DNA from: Streptomyces asoensis
Lineage (GTDB): Bacteria > Actinomycetota > Actinomycetes > Streptomycetales > Streptomycetaceae
DNA length: 64,000 nucleotides
Reading direction: 5' to 3'
Assembly: GCF_016860545.1 (NCBI RefSeq)
Contig: NZ_BNEB01000005.1
Span: 3,086,930-3,150,929, forward strand
This document shows, piece by piece, positions 32,627 to 40,512 of the stretch. The notes under the pieces were generated by a model, which was not told where the DNA came from, did no database searches, and saw only the letters and a list, made by a program, of their open reading frames with translations. Position numbers and translations under genes: made by a program. Within the stretch, counting starts at the first letter, position 1; the number at the start of each line of letters is the position of its first letter.

Positions 32627-34450
32627 TCAGCCCAGGCGCTGCACCAGCGCGCGGTACTGGTCCCACAGCTCCTTCGGCGTGTGGTCGCCGAAGGTGTCGA
32701 GGTGCGCGGGGACCAGGGCGGCCTCCTCGCGCCAGACCTCCTTGTCGACGGTGAGGAGGAAGTCGAGGTCCTCCTCGTCGAGTGCGAGGCCCTTGGTGTC
32801 GAGGGCGTCCTTCGTCGGCAGGATGCCGATCGGGGTCTCGACGCCCTCGGCGCGGCCGTCCAGGCGCTCCACGATCCACTTCAGGACGCGGCTGTTCTCG
32901 CCGAAGCCCGGCCACACGAACTTGCCCGCGTCGTTCTTGCGGAACCAGTTCACGTAGTAGATCTTCGGCAGTTTCGCCTGGTCCTTGCCCTTGGCGACAT
33001 CGACCCAGTGGCCCATGTAGTCGCCCATGTTGTAGCCGCAGAACGGCAGCATGGCGAAGGGGTCGCGGCGCAGCTCGCCGACCTTGCCCTCGGCGGCGGC
33101 GGTCTTCTCGGAGGCGACGTTCGCGCCGAGGAAGACACCGTGGTTCCAGTCGAAGGACTCCGTCACCAGCGGGACGGCGGACGCGCGCCGGCCGCCGAAG
33201 AGGATCGCCGAGATCGGCACGCCCCTGGGGTCCTCCCACTCGGGCGCGATGATCGGGCACTGCGCGGCGGGGACGGTGAAGCGGGCGTTGGGGTGGGCGG
33301 CGGGGACACCGGAGTCCGGCGTCCAGTCGTTGCCCTTCCAGTCGGTGAGGTGGGCCGGAGTCTCCTCCGTCATCCCCTCCCACCAGATGTCGTTGTCGTC
33401 GGTGAGGGCGACGTTGGTGAAGACGGAGTTGCCCCACAGGGTCTTCATCGCGTTGGCGTTGGTGTGCTCACCGGTGCCGGGCGCGACGCCGAAGAAGCCG
33501 GCCTCGGGGTTGATGGCGTACAGCCGGCCGTCCTCGCCGAAGCGCATCCAGGCGATGTCGTCGCCGATGGTCTCGACCGTCCAGCCGGAGATCGTCGGCT
33601 CCAGCATGGCGAGGTTGGTCTTGCCGCAGGCGCTCGGGAAGGCGGCGGCGACGTACTTCGACTCCCCCTGCGGCGGGGTGAGTTTGAGGATCAGCATGTG
33701 CTCGGCGAGCCAGCCCTCGTCGCGGGCCATGACGGAGGCGATGCGCAGGGCGTAGCACTTCTTGCCCAGCAGCGCGTTGCCGCCGTAGCCGGAGCCGTAG
33801 GACCAGATCTCGCGGCTCTCGGGGAAGTGCGAGATGTACTTGGTCGCGTTGCACGGCCACGGGACGTCCTGCTCGCCCTCGGCCAGCGGTGCTCCGAGCG
33901 TGTGCACGGCACGCACGAAGAACCCGTCGGAGCCGAGTTCGTCCAGGACCGGCTGTCCCATGCGGGTCATGGTGCGCATGGACACCGCGACGTAGGCGGA
34001 GTCGGTGATCTCGACGCCGATCGCGGACAGGTCCGAGCCCAGCGGGCCCATGCAGAAGGGGACGACGTACATCGTGCGGCCGCGCATGGAGCCGCGGAAC
34101 AGGCCCTTCTCCCCCGTGAAGACCTCCCGCATCTCGGCGGGCGCCTTCCAGTGGTTGGTCGGACCCGCGTCCTCCTCCTTCTCGGAGCAGATGAAGGTGC
34201 GGTCCTCGACACGGGCGACGTCGGTGGGGTCGGAGGCGGCGTAGTAGGAGTTCGGGCGCTGCACCGGGTCGAGCCTCTTGAAGGTGCCCTTCTCGACGAG
34301 CTCCCCGCACAGGCGCTCGTACTCGGCCTCGGATCCGTCACACCAGACCACGTTGTCCGGCTGGGTCAGTTCGGCGATCTCGTTCACCCAGGAGACGAGT
34401 TCCTGGTGGTCGGTGGGGATGACGGGGGGAGCCGCGATGTCGCGCGCCAC
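32627..34450 (-). CDS. pckG: Phosphoenolpyruvate carboxykinase (GTP)
   Basis: 607 aa, the usual size of GTP-dependent PEPCK. It converts oxaloacetate + GTP to PEP + CO2 + GDP, the entry to gluconeogenesis. Landmarks: MRTMTRMGQPVLDEL, GYGGNALLGKKCYALRIAS, P-loop region AAAFPSACGKTNLAM with the reactive Cys, GDDIAWMRFGEDGRLYAINPEAGFFGVAPGT, PRGVPISAILFGGRR, and the C-terminal WVDVAKGKDQAKLPKIYYVNWFRK. All expected elements are intact. Single-gene unit with a long upstream region shared with the divergent hemolysin-III gene. Confidence 0.97.
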   Translation of the reverse strand: MARDIAAPPVIPTDHQELVSWVNEIAELTQPDNVVWCDGSEAEYERLCGELVEKGTFKRLDPVQRPNSYYAASDPTDVARVEDRTFICSEKEEDAGPTNHWKAPAEMREVFTGEKGLFRGSMRGRTMYVVPFCMGPLGSDLSAIGVEITDSAYVAVSMRTMTRMGQPVLDELGSDGFFVRAVHTLGAPLAEGEQDVPWPCNATKYISHFPESREIWSYGSGYGGNALLGKKCYALRIASVMARDEGWLAEHMLILKLTPPQGESKYVAAAFPSACGKTNLAMLEPTISGWTVETIGDDIAWMRFGEDGRLYAINPEAGFFGVAPGTGEHTNANAMKTLWGNSVFTNVALTDDNDIWWEGMTEETPAHLTDWKGNDWTPDSGVPAAHPNARFTVPAAQCPIIAPEWEDPRGVPISAILFGGRRASAVPLVTESFDWNHGVFLGANVASEKTAAAEGKVGELRRDPFAMLPFCGYNMGDYMGHWVDVAKGKDQAKLPKIYYVNWFRKNDAGKFVWPGFGENSRVLKWIVERLDGRAEGVETPIGILPTKDALDTKGLALDEEDLDFLLTVDKEVWREEAALVPAHLDTFGDHTPKELWDQYRALVQRLG

Positions 34451-34741
34451 GATTGCTCCTAGATGAGGGATTTTGTGTTGGAGGCCCCGTGGGGGCTGCG
34501 ACCCGGATGCTTCTGATGACCTCGGCGCTCATCCGGTGTCGACCGCACTCATTTGATCATCCGACGCCCGCGCCCATATGTCCAGAGGGCCTCACAGGTG
34601 AGCGGAGTGAGGATGGCCACGTGTAGGGGCGCCGTTTTGCGTCCACATGACGTTCGGCAGACGGCCCCTTGACGGTCCCTTGACGCAACTGGCGTGAGAT
34701 GATGGCCACTCTTCGTTCCCGGCCGTGCCGGACTGATCCGC
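34451..34741. other. Divergent intergenic region pckG / hemolysin III
   Basis: No reading frame. It must hold the pckG promoter on the minus strand and the 5' leader. Two TTGACG hexamers on the plus strand (34669-34674 and 34680-34685) look like -35 elements, but convincing -10 partners are not evident. Confidence 0.5.
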
Positions 34742-34765
34742 TACCTACGGCTGCGTAGGTACGAT
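34742..34765 (+). promoter_or_regulatory. Palindromic operator overlapping leaderless-type promoter
   Basis: Perfect 8-bp inverted repeat TACCTACG-GCTG-CGTAGGTA (34742-34761). The -10-like TACGAT (34760-34765) overlaps its right arm and lies 6 nt before the ATG at 34772, with no Shine-Dalgarno sequence, suggesting a leaderless mRNA. Size and symmetry suit a TetR-type repressor. Confidence 0.6.
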
Positions 34766-34771
34766 TCGCAC

Positions 34772-35485
34772 ATGACTGCGTCCGCCCCCGACGCGCCCAC
34801 GGACACGCCGCCCGCCGGCCGCGGTCCTGTCGCGCTCTCCCTGCCGCACCCGGTCAAGCCCAAGCTCCGCGGCTGGCTGCATCTGGGTATGTTCCCGGCC
34901 GCCCTCATCTCGGGTCTCGTCCTCACCGCCCTCGCCGACTCCACCCGCGGCCGCGTCGCCTGCGGCATCTACGCCCTCACCGCGTGTCTGCTGTTCGGCG
35001 TCAGCGCGCTCTACCACCGCGGTGACTGGAACGCGCGCATGGACGGCATCCTGCGCAGACTCGACCACGCGAACATCTTCCTGATCATCGCGGGCACCTA
35101 CACGCCCCTCACCCTGCTGCTCCTGCCGGAGTCGAAGGGGCGGTGGCTGCTGTGGAGCATCTGGGCGGCCGCCGCCGCGGGCATCGTCTTCCGGGTCTTC
35201 TGGGTCGGCGCCCCGCGCTGGCTGTACACCCCCTGCTACATCGCCATGGGCTGGGCGGCCGTCTTCTTCCTGCCGGACTTCATGCGGGCGGGCGGTATCG
35301 CCGTCATGGTCCTGGTGATCATCGGCGGGCTGCTCTACAGCGCGGGCGGCGTGATCTACGGCATCAAGCGCCCCAACCCCTCACCGCGCTGGTTCGGCTT
35401 CCACGAGGTCTTCCACTCCCTGACCCTCGCCGCGTTCGTCGTCCACTACGTCGGTATCTCGCTGGTGGCTTACCAGCACGGATAG
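34772..35485 (+). CDS. Hemolysin III / PAQR-family membrane protein (TrhA-like)
   Basis: 237 aa with seven hydrophobic segments. PAQR landmarks: KPKLRGWLHLGMFPAALISGLVL, LFGVSALYHRGDWNARMDGILRRLDHANIFLIIAGTYTPLTLLLLP, and the C-terminal FGFHEVFHSLTLAAFVVHYVGI. The His and Asp residues in SALYHR, RLDHA and HEVFHSL are the conserved metal-site residues. Bacterial TrhA-type members help keep membrane energetics and lipid homeostasis; direct haemolysis is not expected. Regulated, presumably, through the palindrome just upstream. Confidence 0.9.
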   Translation: MTASAPDAPTDTPPAGRGPVALSLPHPVKPKLRGWLHLGMFPAALISGLVLTALADSTRGRVACGIYALTACLLFGVSALYHRGDWNARMDGILRRLDHANIFLIIAGTYTPLTLLLLPESKGRWLLWSIWAAAAAGIVFRVFWVGAPRWLYTPCYIAMGWAAVFFLPDFMRAGGIAVMVLVIIGGLLYSAGGVIYGIKRPNPSPRWFGFHEVFHSLTLAAFVVHYVGISLVAYQHG

Positions 35486-35513
35486 CGGCGACAGCGGCAC
35501 TTTCCCGCCACCT

Positions 35514-35544
35514 TGGCCACGGCTCCCGAGCCGTGGCCATTTTT
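35514..35544 (+). terminator. Rho-independent terminator after hemolysin III gene
   Basis: 12-bp stem TGGCCACGGCTC (35514-35525) with its complement (35528-35539), followed directly by TTTTT (35540-35544). This is the only hairpin I found with a proper U-tract. Confidence 0.9.
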
Positions 35545-35583
35545 CGTGGCCCGGAGACGGCGATGTTGACACCGACCATCTTT

Positions 35584-35598
35584 TGAAAGTTACTTTTA
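35584..35598 (+). promoter_or_regulatory. AT-rich imperfect palindrome before MFS remnant
   Basis: TGAAAGT-T-ACTTTTA (35584-35598), 7-bp arms with one mismatch, in a 25-nt AT-rich island that ends at the ATG 35603. Such sites upstream of drug-efflux genes are usually bound by an adjacent TetR; here the TetR gene lies just after the remnant. Confidence 0.5.
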
Positions 35599-35602
35599 TT
35601 TA

Positions 35603-36819
35603 ATGGTCACTCCCGTGAACTCGGGCGCGGCGGGTCCCGACCACCGCCGGTGGTGGGCGCTCGGCGCGGACACGGGACAGCAGCAGTGGACGGCGGACGC
35701 GTACGTCGTCGTCTTCGCGGCGCTGATGCTCCCCGCCGGCCTGCTCGGCGACCGCTTCGGCCGGCGGCGCATGCTGATCGCCGGGCTCGCGCTGTCGGTG
35801 CTGCCCTCGCTGTTCACCCCCGGGAAGAGCACCAAGGCCGTCGGCATCGTCTCCGCGGGCTCGACCCTCGGAGACCTTCCCCCGCTCTCGGCCTCGCGCG
35901 CGGTCGACACCGTCTCCACCGCACTCACCGCGGGCGGGCTCGGCGCCCTCATCCACGCGATCGTCGAGGCGCCCACCCGGGGCTGGGGCGACCCGCCGGT
36001 CCTGGTGACGGGGGCCGCGGCCGTCGTCCTGATCACCGCGCTGGTGCTGCGGGAACGCCGCGCCGCGCGGCCGATGCTCGACATGTCCCTGCTCGCCCAG
36101 CGCGGGTTCCTGTTCAACACCCTCGCGGCGACCCTGCTGATGTTCGTGCTGTCCGGCCTGCTGTTCGTGCTGCCCCAGTACCTCCAGGCCGTGCTGGGCC
36201 ACGATGCCCTGGGCACCGGCGTCCGGCTGCTGCCGATGATGGGCGGGCTGATCATCGCCGCGCGGGCCGCCCAGCCCGTCGTGGCCCGGTTCGGGGCGCG
36301 TGCCGTGGTGAGCGCGGGACTGGTGGTGCTGGCCCTCGCCGCGCTGCTGGGCAGCCGCACGACGACCGGCTCCGGGTACGGCTTCACCGCGCTGTGGCTG
36401 TCGATCGTCGGCTGCTGATGACCCTGCGCCAGGTCGGCGGCGCGATCGGCATCGCCCTGCTGGGCAGCCTGCTTGCGAGCGCCTTCCGCGACCGGCTCGA
36501 CGTCACCGGCCTGCCCGCGCCGGCCGCCCGCACCGCCGGTGAGTCGGTGGTCGCGGCCCAGGTGATCGCCGGGAAGGCGCACCTGGGCGACCTCGCCGCC
36601 TCCGCGGACGCCGCCTACGTCCACGGCATGGACCTGGTGCTGCTGGTGTGCGGTGTCGCCGCGCTGGTCTCCGCGCTGCCGGCGGCCGCGTTCCTGCCGA
36701 CCGCCCCGCACCCCGGGGAGCCGGGCGCCACGCGGACCGGCGCCGGCCCGGACGCCACCGGTGCCGCGGGCCCGGGATCCCCGGGCTTGGTCACCCCCGG
36801 CACCGATGCCCGACAATGA
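35603..36819 (+). pseudogene. Decayed MFS drug-efflux transporter (DHA2/EmrB-QacA type)
   Basis: The frame from ATG 35603 carries DHA2 pieces (QQQWTADAYVVVFAALMLPAGLLGDRFGRRRMLIAGL; IHAIVEAPTRGWGDPP; FNTLAATLLMFVLSGLLFVLPQYLQAVLGHDALGTGVRLLPM) and stops at 36416-36418. A different frame then continues with MTLRQVGGAIGIALLGSLLASAF to 36819. Compared with the family's usual 480-520 aa layout, TM1, the stretch after motif A (about 60-90 residues, including most of TM3-6), and the segment before LRQVGG are missing. So there are at least three deletions, the last shifting the frame. It cannot make a functional 14-TM pump. Confidence 0.8.
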
Positions 36820-36823
36820 GCCC

Positions 36824-37453
36824 ATGACGGCCGCACGTTCCACTCCCCCCGCCGACCACCCCCGACCGGGCCTGCGCGAGCGCAAGAAGATCAAGACCCG
36901 TGAGGCGATCCGCTCGGCGACCTACGCGCTGGTCAGGGAGCAGGGGTACGACGCCACGACGATCGACCAGATCGCCGAACGCGCCGAGGTGTCGCCGTCG
37001 ACCGTCTTCCGCTACTTCCCGACCAAGGAGGACATCGTCCTCACCGACGAGTGGGACCCGGTCCTCGTCAGGGAACTGCGGGCCCGCCCGGCCGACGAAC
37101 CCTGGCCCGAGACCGTCCGCCACGTGATGCTGAAGGCCCTGCGCATGGGCCTCAAGGACGACATCGAGGTCGCCCGGCTGCGCACCCACCTGATGGTCCA
37201 GGTGCCCGCGGTGCGCTCACGGATGATGGAGAGCATGTCGGTCACCGGCCGGATGTTCAGCATCGCGATCGGCGAGCGCACCGGCCTCGACCCCGACAGC
37301 CTCGAAGTCCGCGTGTACGCCATGTCCCTCATGGGCGGCCTGATGCAGACGTCGATCTACTGGGCCGAGCACGGCCACCGGGACGACTTCGAGGAACTGC
37401 TCGTGCGCAGCCTGGACGTCATGGAGCACGGTCTGCCCCGGCACAATCCCTGA
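36824..37453 (+). CDS. TetR-family transcriptional regulator
   Basis: 209 aa from ATG 36824; ATG 36806 (six residues longer, overlapping the end of the MFS remnant) is equally possible since neither has a good ribosome site. N-terminal HTH: LRERKKIKTREAIRSATYALVREQGYDATTIDQIAERAEVSPSTVFRYFPTKEDIVL. The all-helical C-terminal domain follows (VRHVMLKALRMGLKDDIEVARLRTHLM ... MSLMGGLMQTSIYWAEHGH). It appears intact although its presumed target pump is decayed, so it may now regulate itself or other genes. Confidence 0.9.
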   Translation: MTAARSTPPADHPRPGLRERKKIKTREAIRSATYALVREQGYDATTIDQIAERAEVSPSTVFRYFPTKEDIVLTDEWDPVLVRELRARPADEPWPETVRHVMLKALRMGLKDDIEVARLRTHLMVQVPAVRSRMMESMSVTGRMFSIAIGERTGLDPDSLEVRVYAMSLMGGLMQTSIYWAEHGHRDDFEELLVRSLDVMEHGLPRHNP

Positions 37454-37487
37454 GACCGGCCCGCCCCGGGCATGCCATCCTGACCCG

Positions 37488-38225
37488 GTGAACGCACTGG
37501 AGATCCGCGTCGAAGTCGCCCCCGAGCTGGCCCTGTTCGTCCCGCACGCCCGGCGCGCCGGCGCCACCGCGCTCGCCGTCGACGGCGTCTCGACCCTCGG
37601 CCACGTCGTCGAGTCGCTCGGGGTGCCCCTCACGGAGGTCGGCCTGCTGACGGTCGACGGCCGTACGGTGCCGGTCTCGCACATCCCGGCCGACGGCGAG
37701 TCGGTCACCGTCCGCCCGGTCGCCCGCCCGCAGCGGGTCCCGGGCGCTCCCCTGCGCTTCCTCCTCGACGTCCACCTCGGCACCCTGGCGCGCCGGCTGC
37801 GCCTGCTAGGCGTGGACACGGCGTACGAGTCGACGGACATCGGCGACCCGGCGCTCGCCGCCCGCTCGGCGGCCGAACAGCGGGTGATGCTCAGCCGCGA
37901 CCGCGGTCTGCTGCGCCGCCGTGAACTGTGGGCGGGCGCCTACGTCTACAGCACCGACCCCGAGGAGCAGCTCCGCGACGTCCTCGACCGGTTCGCGCCC
38001 GAGCTGCTCCCCTGGACGCGCTGCACCGCCTGCAACGGGCTGCTGAGCCGGGTCACCAAGGAGGAGGTCGCCGACCAGCTGCGCCAGGGCACCCAGCAGT
38101 CCTACGACGTGTTCGCGCAGTGCCGGTCCTGCGGGCGGGCGTACTGGAAGGGCGCGCACCACGAGCGGCTGGTGGCCGTCGTGGAACGCGCCCTCGCGGA
38201 GTCCGCGGGCCGCGAGCGGCCCTAG
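37488..38225 (+). CDS. Mut7-C RNase-domain protein with ubiquitin-like N-terminus
   Basis: 245 aa. Residues 3-88 are a ThiS/ubiquitin-like beta-grasp domain (RVEVAPELALFVPHARRAG ... VDGVSTLGHVVESLGVPLTEVGLLTVDGR). Residues 92-235 are a Mut7-C PIN-type domain: FLLDVHLGTLARRLRLLGVDTAYE with the first acidic residue, VMLSRDRGLLRR, and a zinc ribbon CTACNGLL ... CRSCGRAYWKGAHHERL. Proteins of this family are predicted RNases; no substrate is known. It converges on the next gene with a 4-nt overlap of stops. Confidence 0.9.
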   Translation: MNALEIRVEVAPELALFVPHARRAGATALAVDGVSTLGHVVESLGVPLTEVGLLTVDGRTVPVSHIPADGESVTVRPVARPQRVPGAPLRFLLDVHLGTLARRLRLLGVDTAYESTDIGDPALAARSAAEQRVMLSRDRGLLRRRELWAGAYVYSTDPEEQLRDVLDRFAPELLPWTRCTACNGLLSRVTKEEVADQLRQGTQQSYDVFAQCRSCGRAYWKGAHHERLVAVVERALAESAGRERP

Positions 38226-40270
38226 GGGGTCCCGGTCACCACCGTGGCCAGCGCCGCGCGCAGCCGCTCGGGGTCGGTGGTCGGCGCGTCGCAGGTGAAG
38301 TCGCGGCACACGTACGCGGTCGGTTCGCCGTTGCTCAGGGGGCGGCCGGCGAGCAGCGGGAACTCGTCGCTCCCCGGGGTCCCGAACGCCACGACGGCTC
38401 CCGGCGCGGTCCCCAGGAGCGCCGTGCGGCGCAGCCGCTCGGCGGCCGGGTCGGCCGGGTCGGGCACGACCACGGCGACCTCGCGCGGCCCGTCGAGCAG
38501 CGCCTCGGCGGCGGCGAGCCCCCATCCGATGAACCGCGGCACCCGGGGACCGAGCGCCTTCACGACACCCAACGCCCGCTCGGCGGCGCTGCGGTGGGGC
38601 TCGGACCCGGTGTGGGCGGCATAGCTCAGCAGCGCGCCCGCGGCGGCGCTCCAGCCGGACGGCACGGCGTTGTCGGTCGGGTCCTGCGGACGCCGGATCA
38701 GCTGCTCGGCGTCGGCCGCGGTGTCGAACAGCGCACCCGAGTCGTCGTCGAGGAACCGGGTGAGGACGTGGTCGAGCAGGAACCCGGCGAACTCCAGCCA
38801 GACGCCCTCCCCGGTGACGGACGCCAGGGCGAGGAACCCCTCGGCGACGTCGGCGTAGTCCTCCAGCACTCCGGCGTTCGCCCCGACCTGCCCGTCCTTG
38901 CTGGTCCGGGCGATCCGCGCCTGGTCGTCGAGGTGCAGCCGGACGAGCAGATCGGCGGCGCCGGTCGCGGCCTCGACCAGGTCGGGCCGGTCGAAGTAGG
39001 CACCGGTCTCGGCGAGTGCGGCGATCGCCAGCCCGTTCCACGCCGCGACCACCTTGTCGTCGCGGCCCGGGGCCGCCCGCCCGCCGCGCTCGCGCAGCAG
39101 CCGCTCCTTGATGCCCGCGATCCGCCCGGCGTCGAAGACCTCCTCCTGCTGCGGGAGCTGGAGGACGGAGGCGCCCTCCTCGAAGGTGCCCTCCTCGGTG
39201 ACGCCGAAGTACCGGGCCGCGAGCTCCGCGTCCTGCGGTCCGAGGACCTCGGTGAGCTGCGCGGGCGTCCAGACGTAGTAGGCGCCCTCGACGTGCCGGC
39301 CGCTCCCGTCGTCGCTGTCGGCGTCCAGCGCCGAGGCGAACCCGCCCTGCGCGGTGCGCAGTTCACGCACCATGAAGTCGGCGGTCTCCAGGGCGACCCG
39401 GCGGGCGAGCTCGGAGCCCGTGGCCCGCCACAGGTGGGCGTACACCCGGCACAACAGCGCGTTGTCGTACAGCATCTTCTCGAAGTGCGGCACGATCCAG
39501 TCCCGGTCGACGGAGTACCGGGCGAATCCGCCGGCGAGCTGGTCGTAGATCCCGCCCCTGGCCATCCGCTCGCAGGTGTCCCGCGCCATCTGGAGAGCGC
39601 CCTCGGCGCCGGTCCGCGCGTGGTGGCGCAGCAGGAACTCGACGACCATCGACGGCGGGAACTTCGGCGCCCCGCCGAATCCGCCCCGCTGCGGGTCGTA
39701 CTCCCGGGTCAGCCCGAGCAGCGCCTGCGACAGCTCCTGCTCCCCGGGCGCCTTGCTGTCACCGTAGGAGATCTCCCGTCCCGCCAGATCCCGGACGATC
39801 TTCCCGGCGACCTCGGCCACCTCGTCCCGCCGTTCGCTCCAGGCCTGCCGCACCCCCTCCAGCACCTGCCGGAAGCTCGGCATCCCCTGACGGGGCGCGG
39901 GCGGGAAGTACGTGCCGAAGTAGAAGGGCTCGGCGTCGGGCGTCAGGAAGACGGTCATCGGCCAGCCGCCCTGCCCGGTGGCCGCCTGGACGGCCTCCAT
40001 GTACACGGCGTCGACGTCGGGACGCTCCTCCCGGTCCACCTTGACACTGACGAAGTGCTCGTTGAGCCGGTCGGCGGTCTCCTGGTCCTCGAACGACTCG
40101 TGCGCCATCACATGACACCAGTGGCACGCCGAGTAGCCGACCGACAGCAGAACGGGTACGTCACGCCGGCGCGCTTCCTCGAAAGCCTCCGGCGTCCAGG
40201 GCCACCAGTCGACCGGATTGTCAGCGTGCTGAAGCAGATAAGGCGAGGTCGTGTCAGCCAACCGGTTCAT
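38222..40270 (-). CDS. YyaL/spermatogenesis-associated-20-like thioredoxin-domain protein
   Basis: 682 aa from ATG 40270 (GAGG upstream). N-terminal DUF255 thioredoxin-like domain with YLLQHADNPVDWWPW and SACHWCHVMAHESFED (Cys49-His-Trp-Cys52), then KVDREERPDVDAVYME and GGWPMTVFLTPDAEPFYFGTYFPP. The remaining 500 residues form an (alpha/alpha)6 barrel like N-acylglucosamine 2-epimerase (GFGGAPKFPPSMVVEFLLRHH, GGIYDQLAGGFARYSVDRDWIVPHFEKMLYDNALL). The family is widespread and poorly characterised. All hallmark motifs are present. Confidence 0.93.
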   Translation of the reverse strand: MNRLADTTSPYLLQHADNPVDWWPWTPEAFEEARRRDVPVLLSVGYSACHWCHVMAHESFEDQETADRLNEHFVSVKVDREERPDVDAVYMEAVQAATGQGGWPMTVFLTPDAEPFYFGTYFPPAPRQGMPSFRQVLEGVRQAWSERRDEVAEVAGKIVRDLAGREISYGDSKAPGEQELSQALLGLTREYDPQRGGFGGAPKFPPSMVVEFLLRHHARTGAEGALQMARDTCERMARGGIYDQLAGGFARYSVDRDWIVPHFEKMLYDNALLCRVYAHLWRATGSELARRVALETADFMVRELRTAQGGFASALDADSDDGSGRHVEGAYYVWTPAQLTEVLGPQDAELAARYFGVTEEGTFEEGASVLQLPQQEEVFDAGRIAGIKERLLRERGGRAAPGRDDKVVAAWNGLAIAALAETGAYFDRPDLVEAATGAADLLVRLHLDDQARIARTSKDGQVGANAGVLEDYADVAEGFLALASVTGEGVWLEFAGFLLDHVLTRFLDDDSGALFDTAADAEQLIRRPQDPTDNAVPSGWSAAAGALLSYAAHTGSEPHRSAAERALGVVKALGPRVPRFIGWGLAAAEALLDGPREVAVVVPDPADPAAERLRRTALLGTAPGAVVAFGTPGSDEFPLLAGRPLSNGEPTAYVCRDFTCDAPTTDPERLRAALATVVTGTP

Positions 40271-40512
40271 ACGCCTCAGCCTCTCACAGCGCCTGCCGCG
40301 ATCAGCGAAACCCTCACGCGCCCGTCCCGCTCTGTCGACCTCGGGGTCTTGTGAGAGACGAGGAAGCCGCGACACAGGGTGTCCTCCTCCCGCGTTCAGC
40401 CGTCGGACACCCGCTCGTCTGCGCGCCGGGGATCTGACGCCCCCTCGCTTCACGGGCGGGCCCATCGCACACTTGACCAAGGAACGCGGTGACCTCCGGA
40501 GGGGGACGGGAC

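Noticed and set aside
37928..40354. Plus-strand open frame of about 800 codons antisense to the YyaL-like gene
   Set aside because: Composition is that of antisense translation and it lies opposite strongly conserved thioredoxin and barrel motifs.
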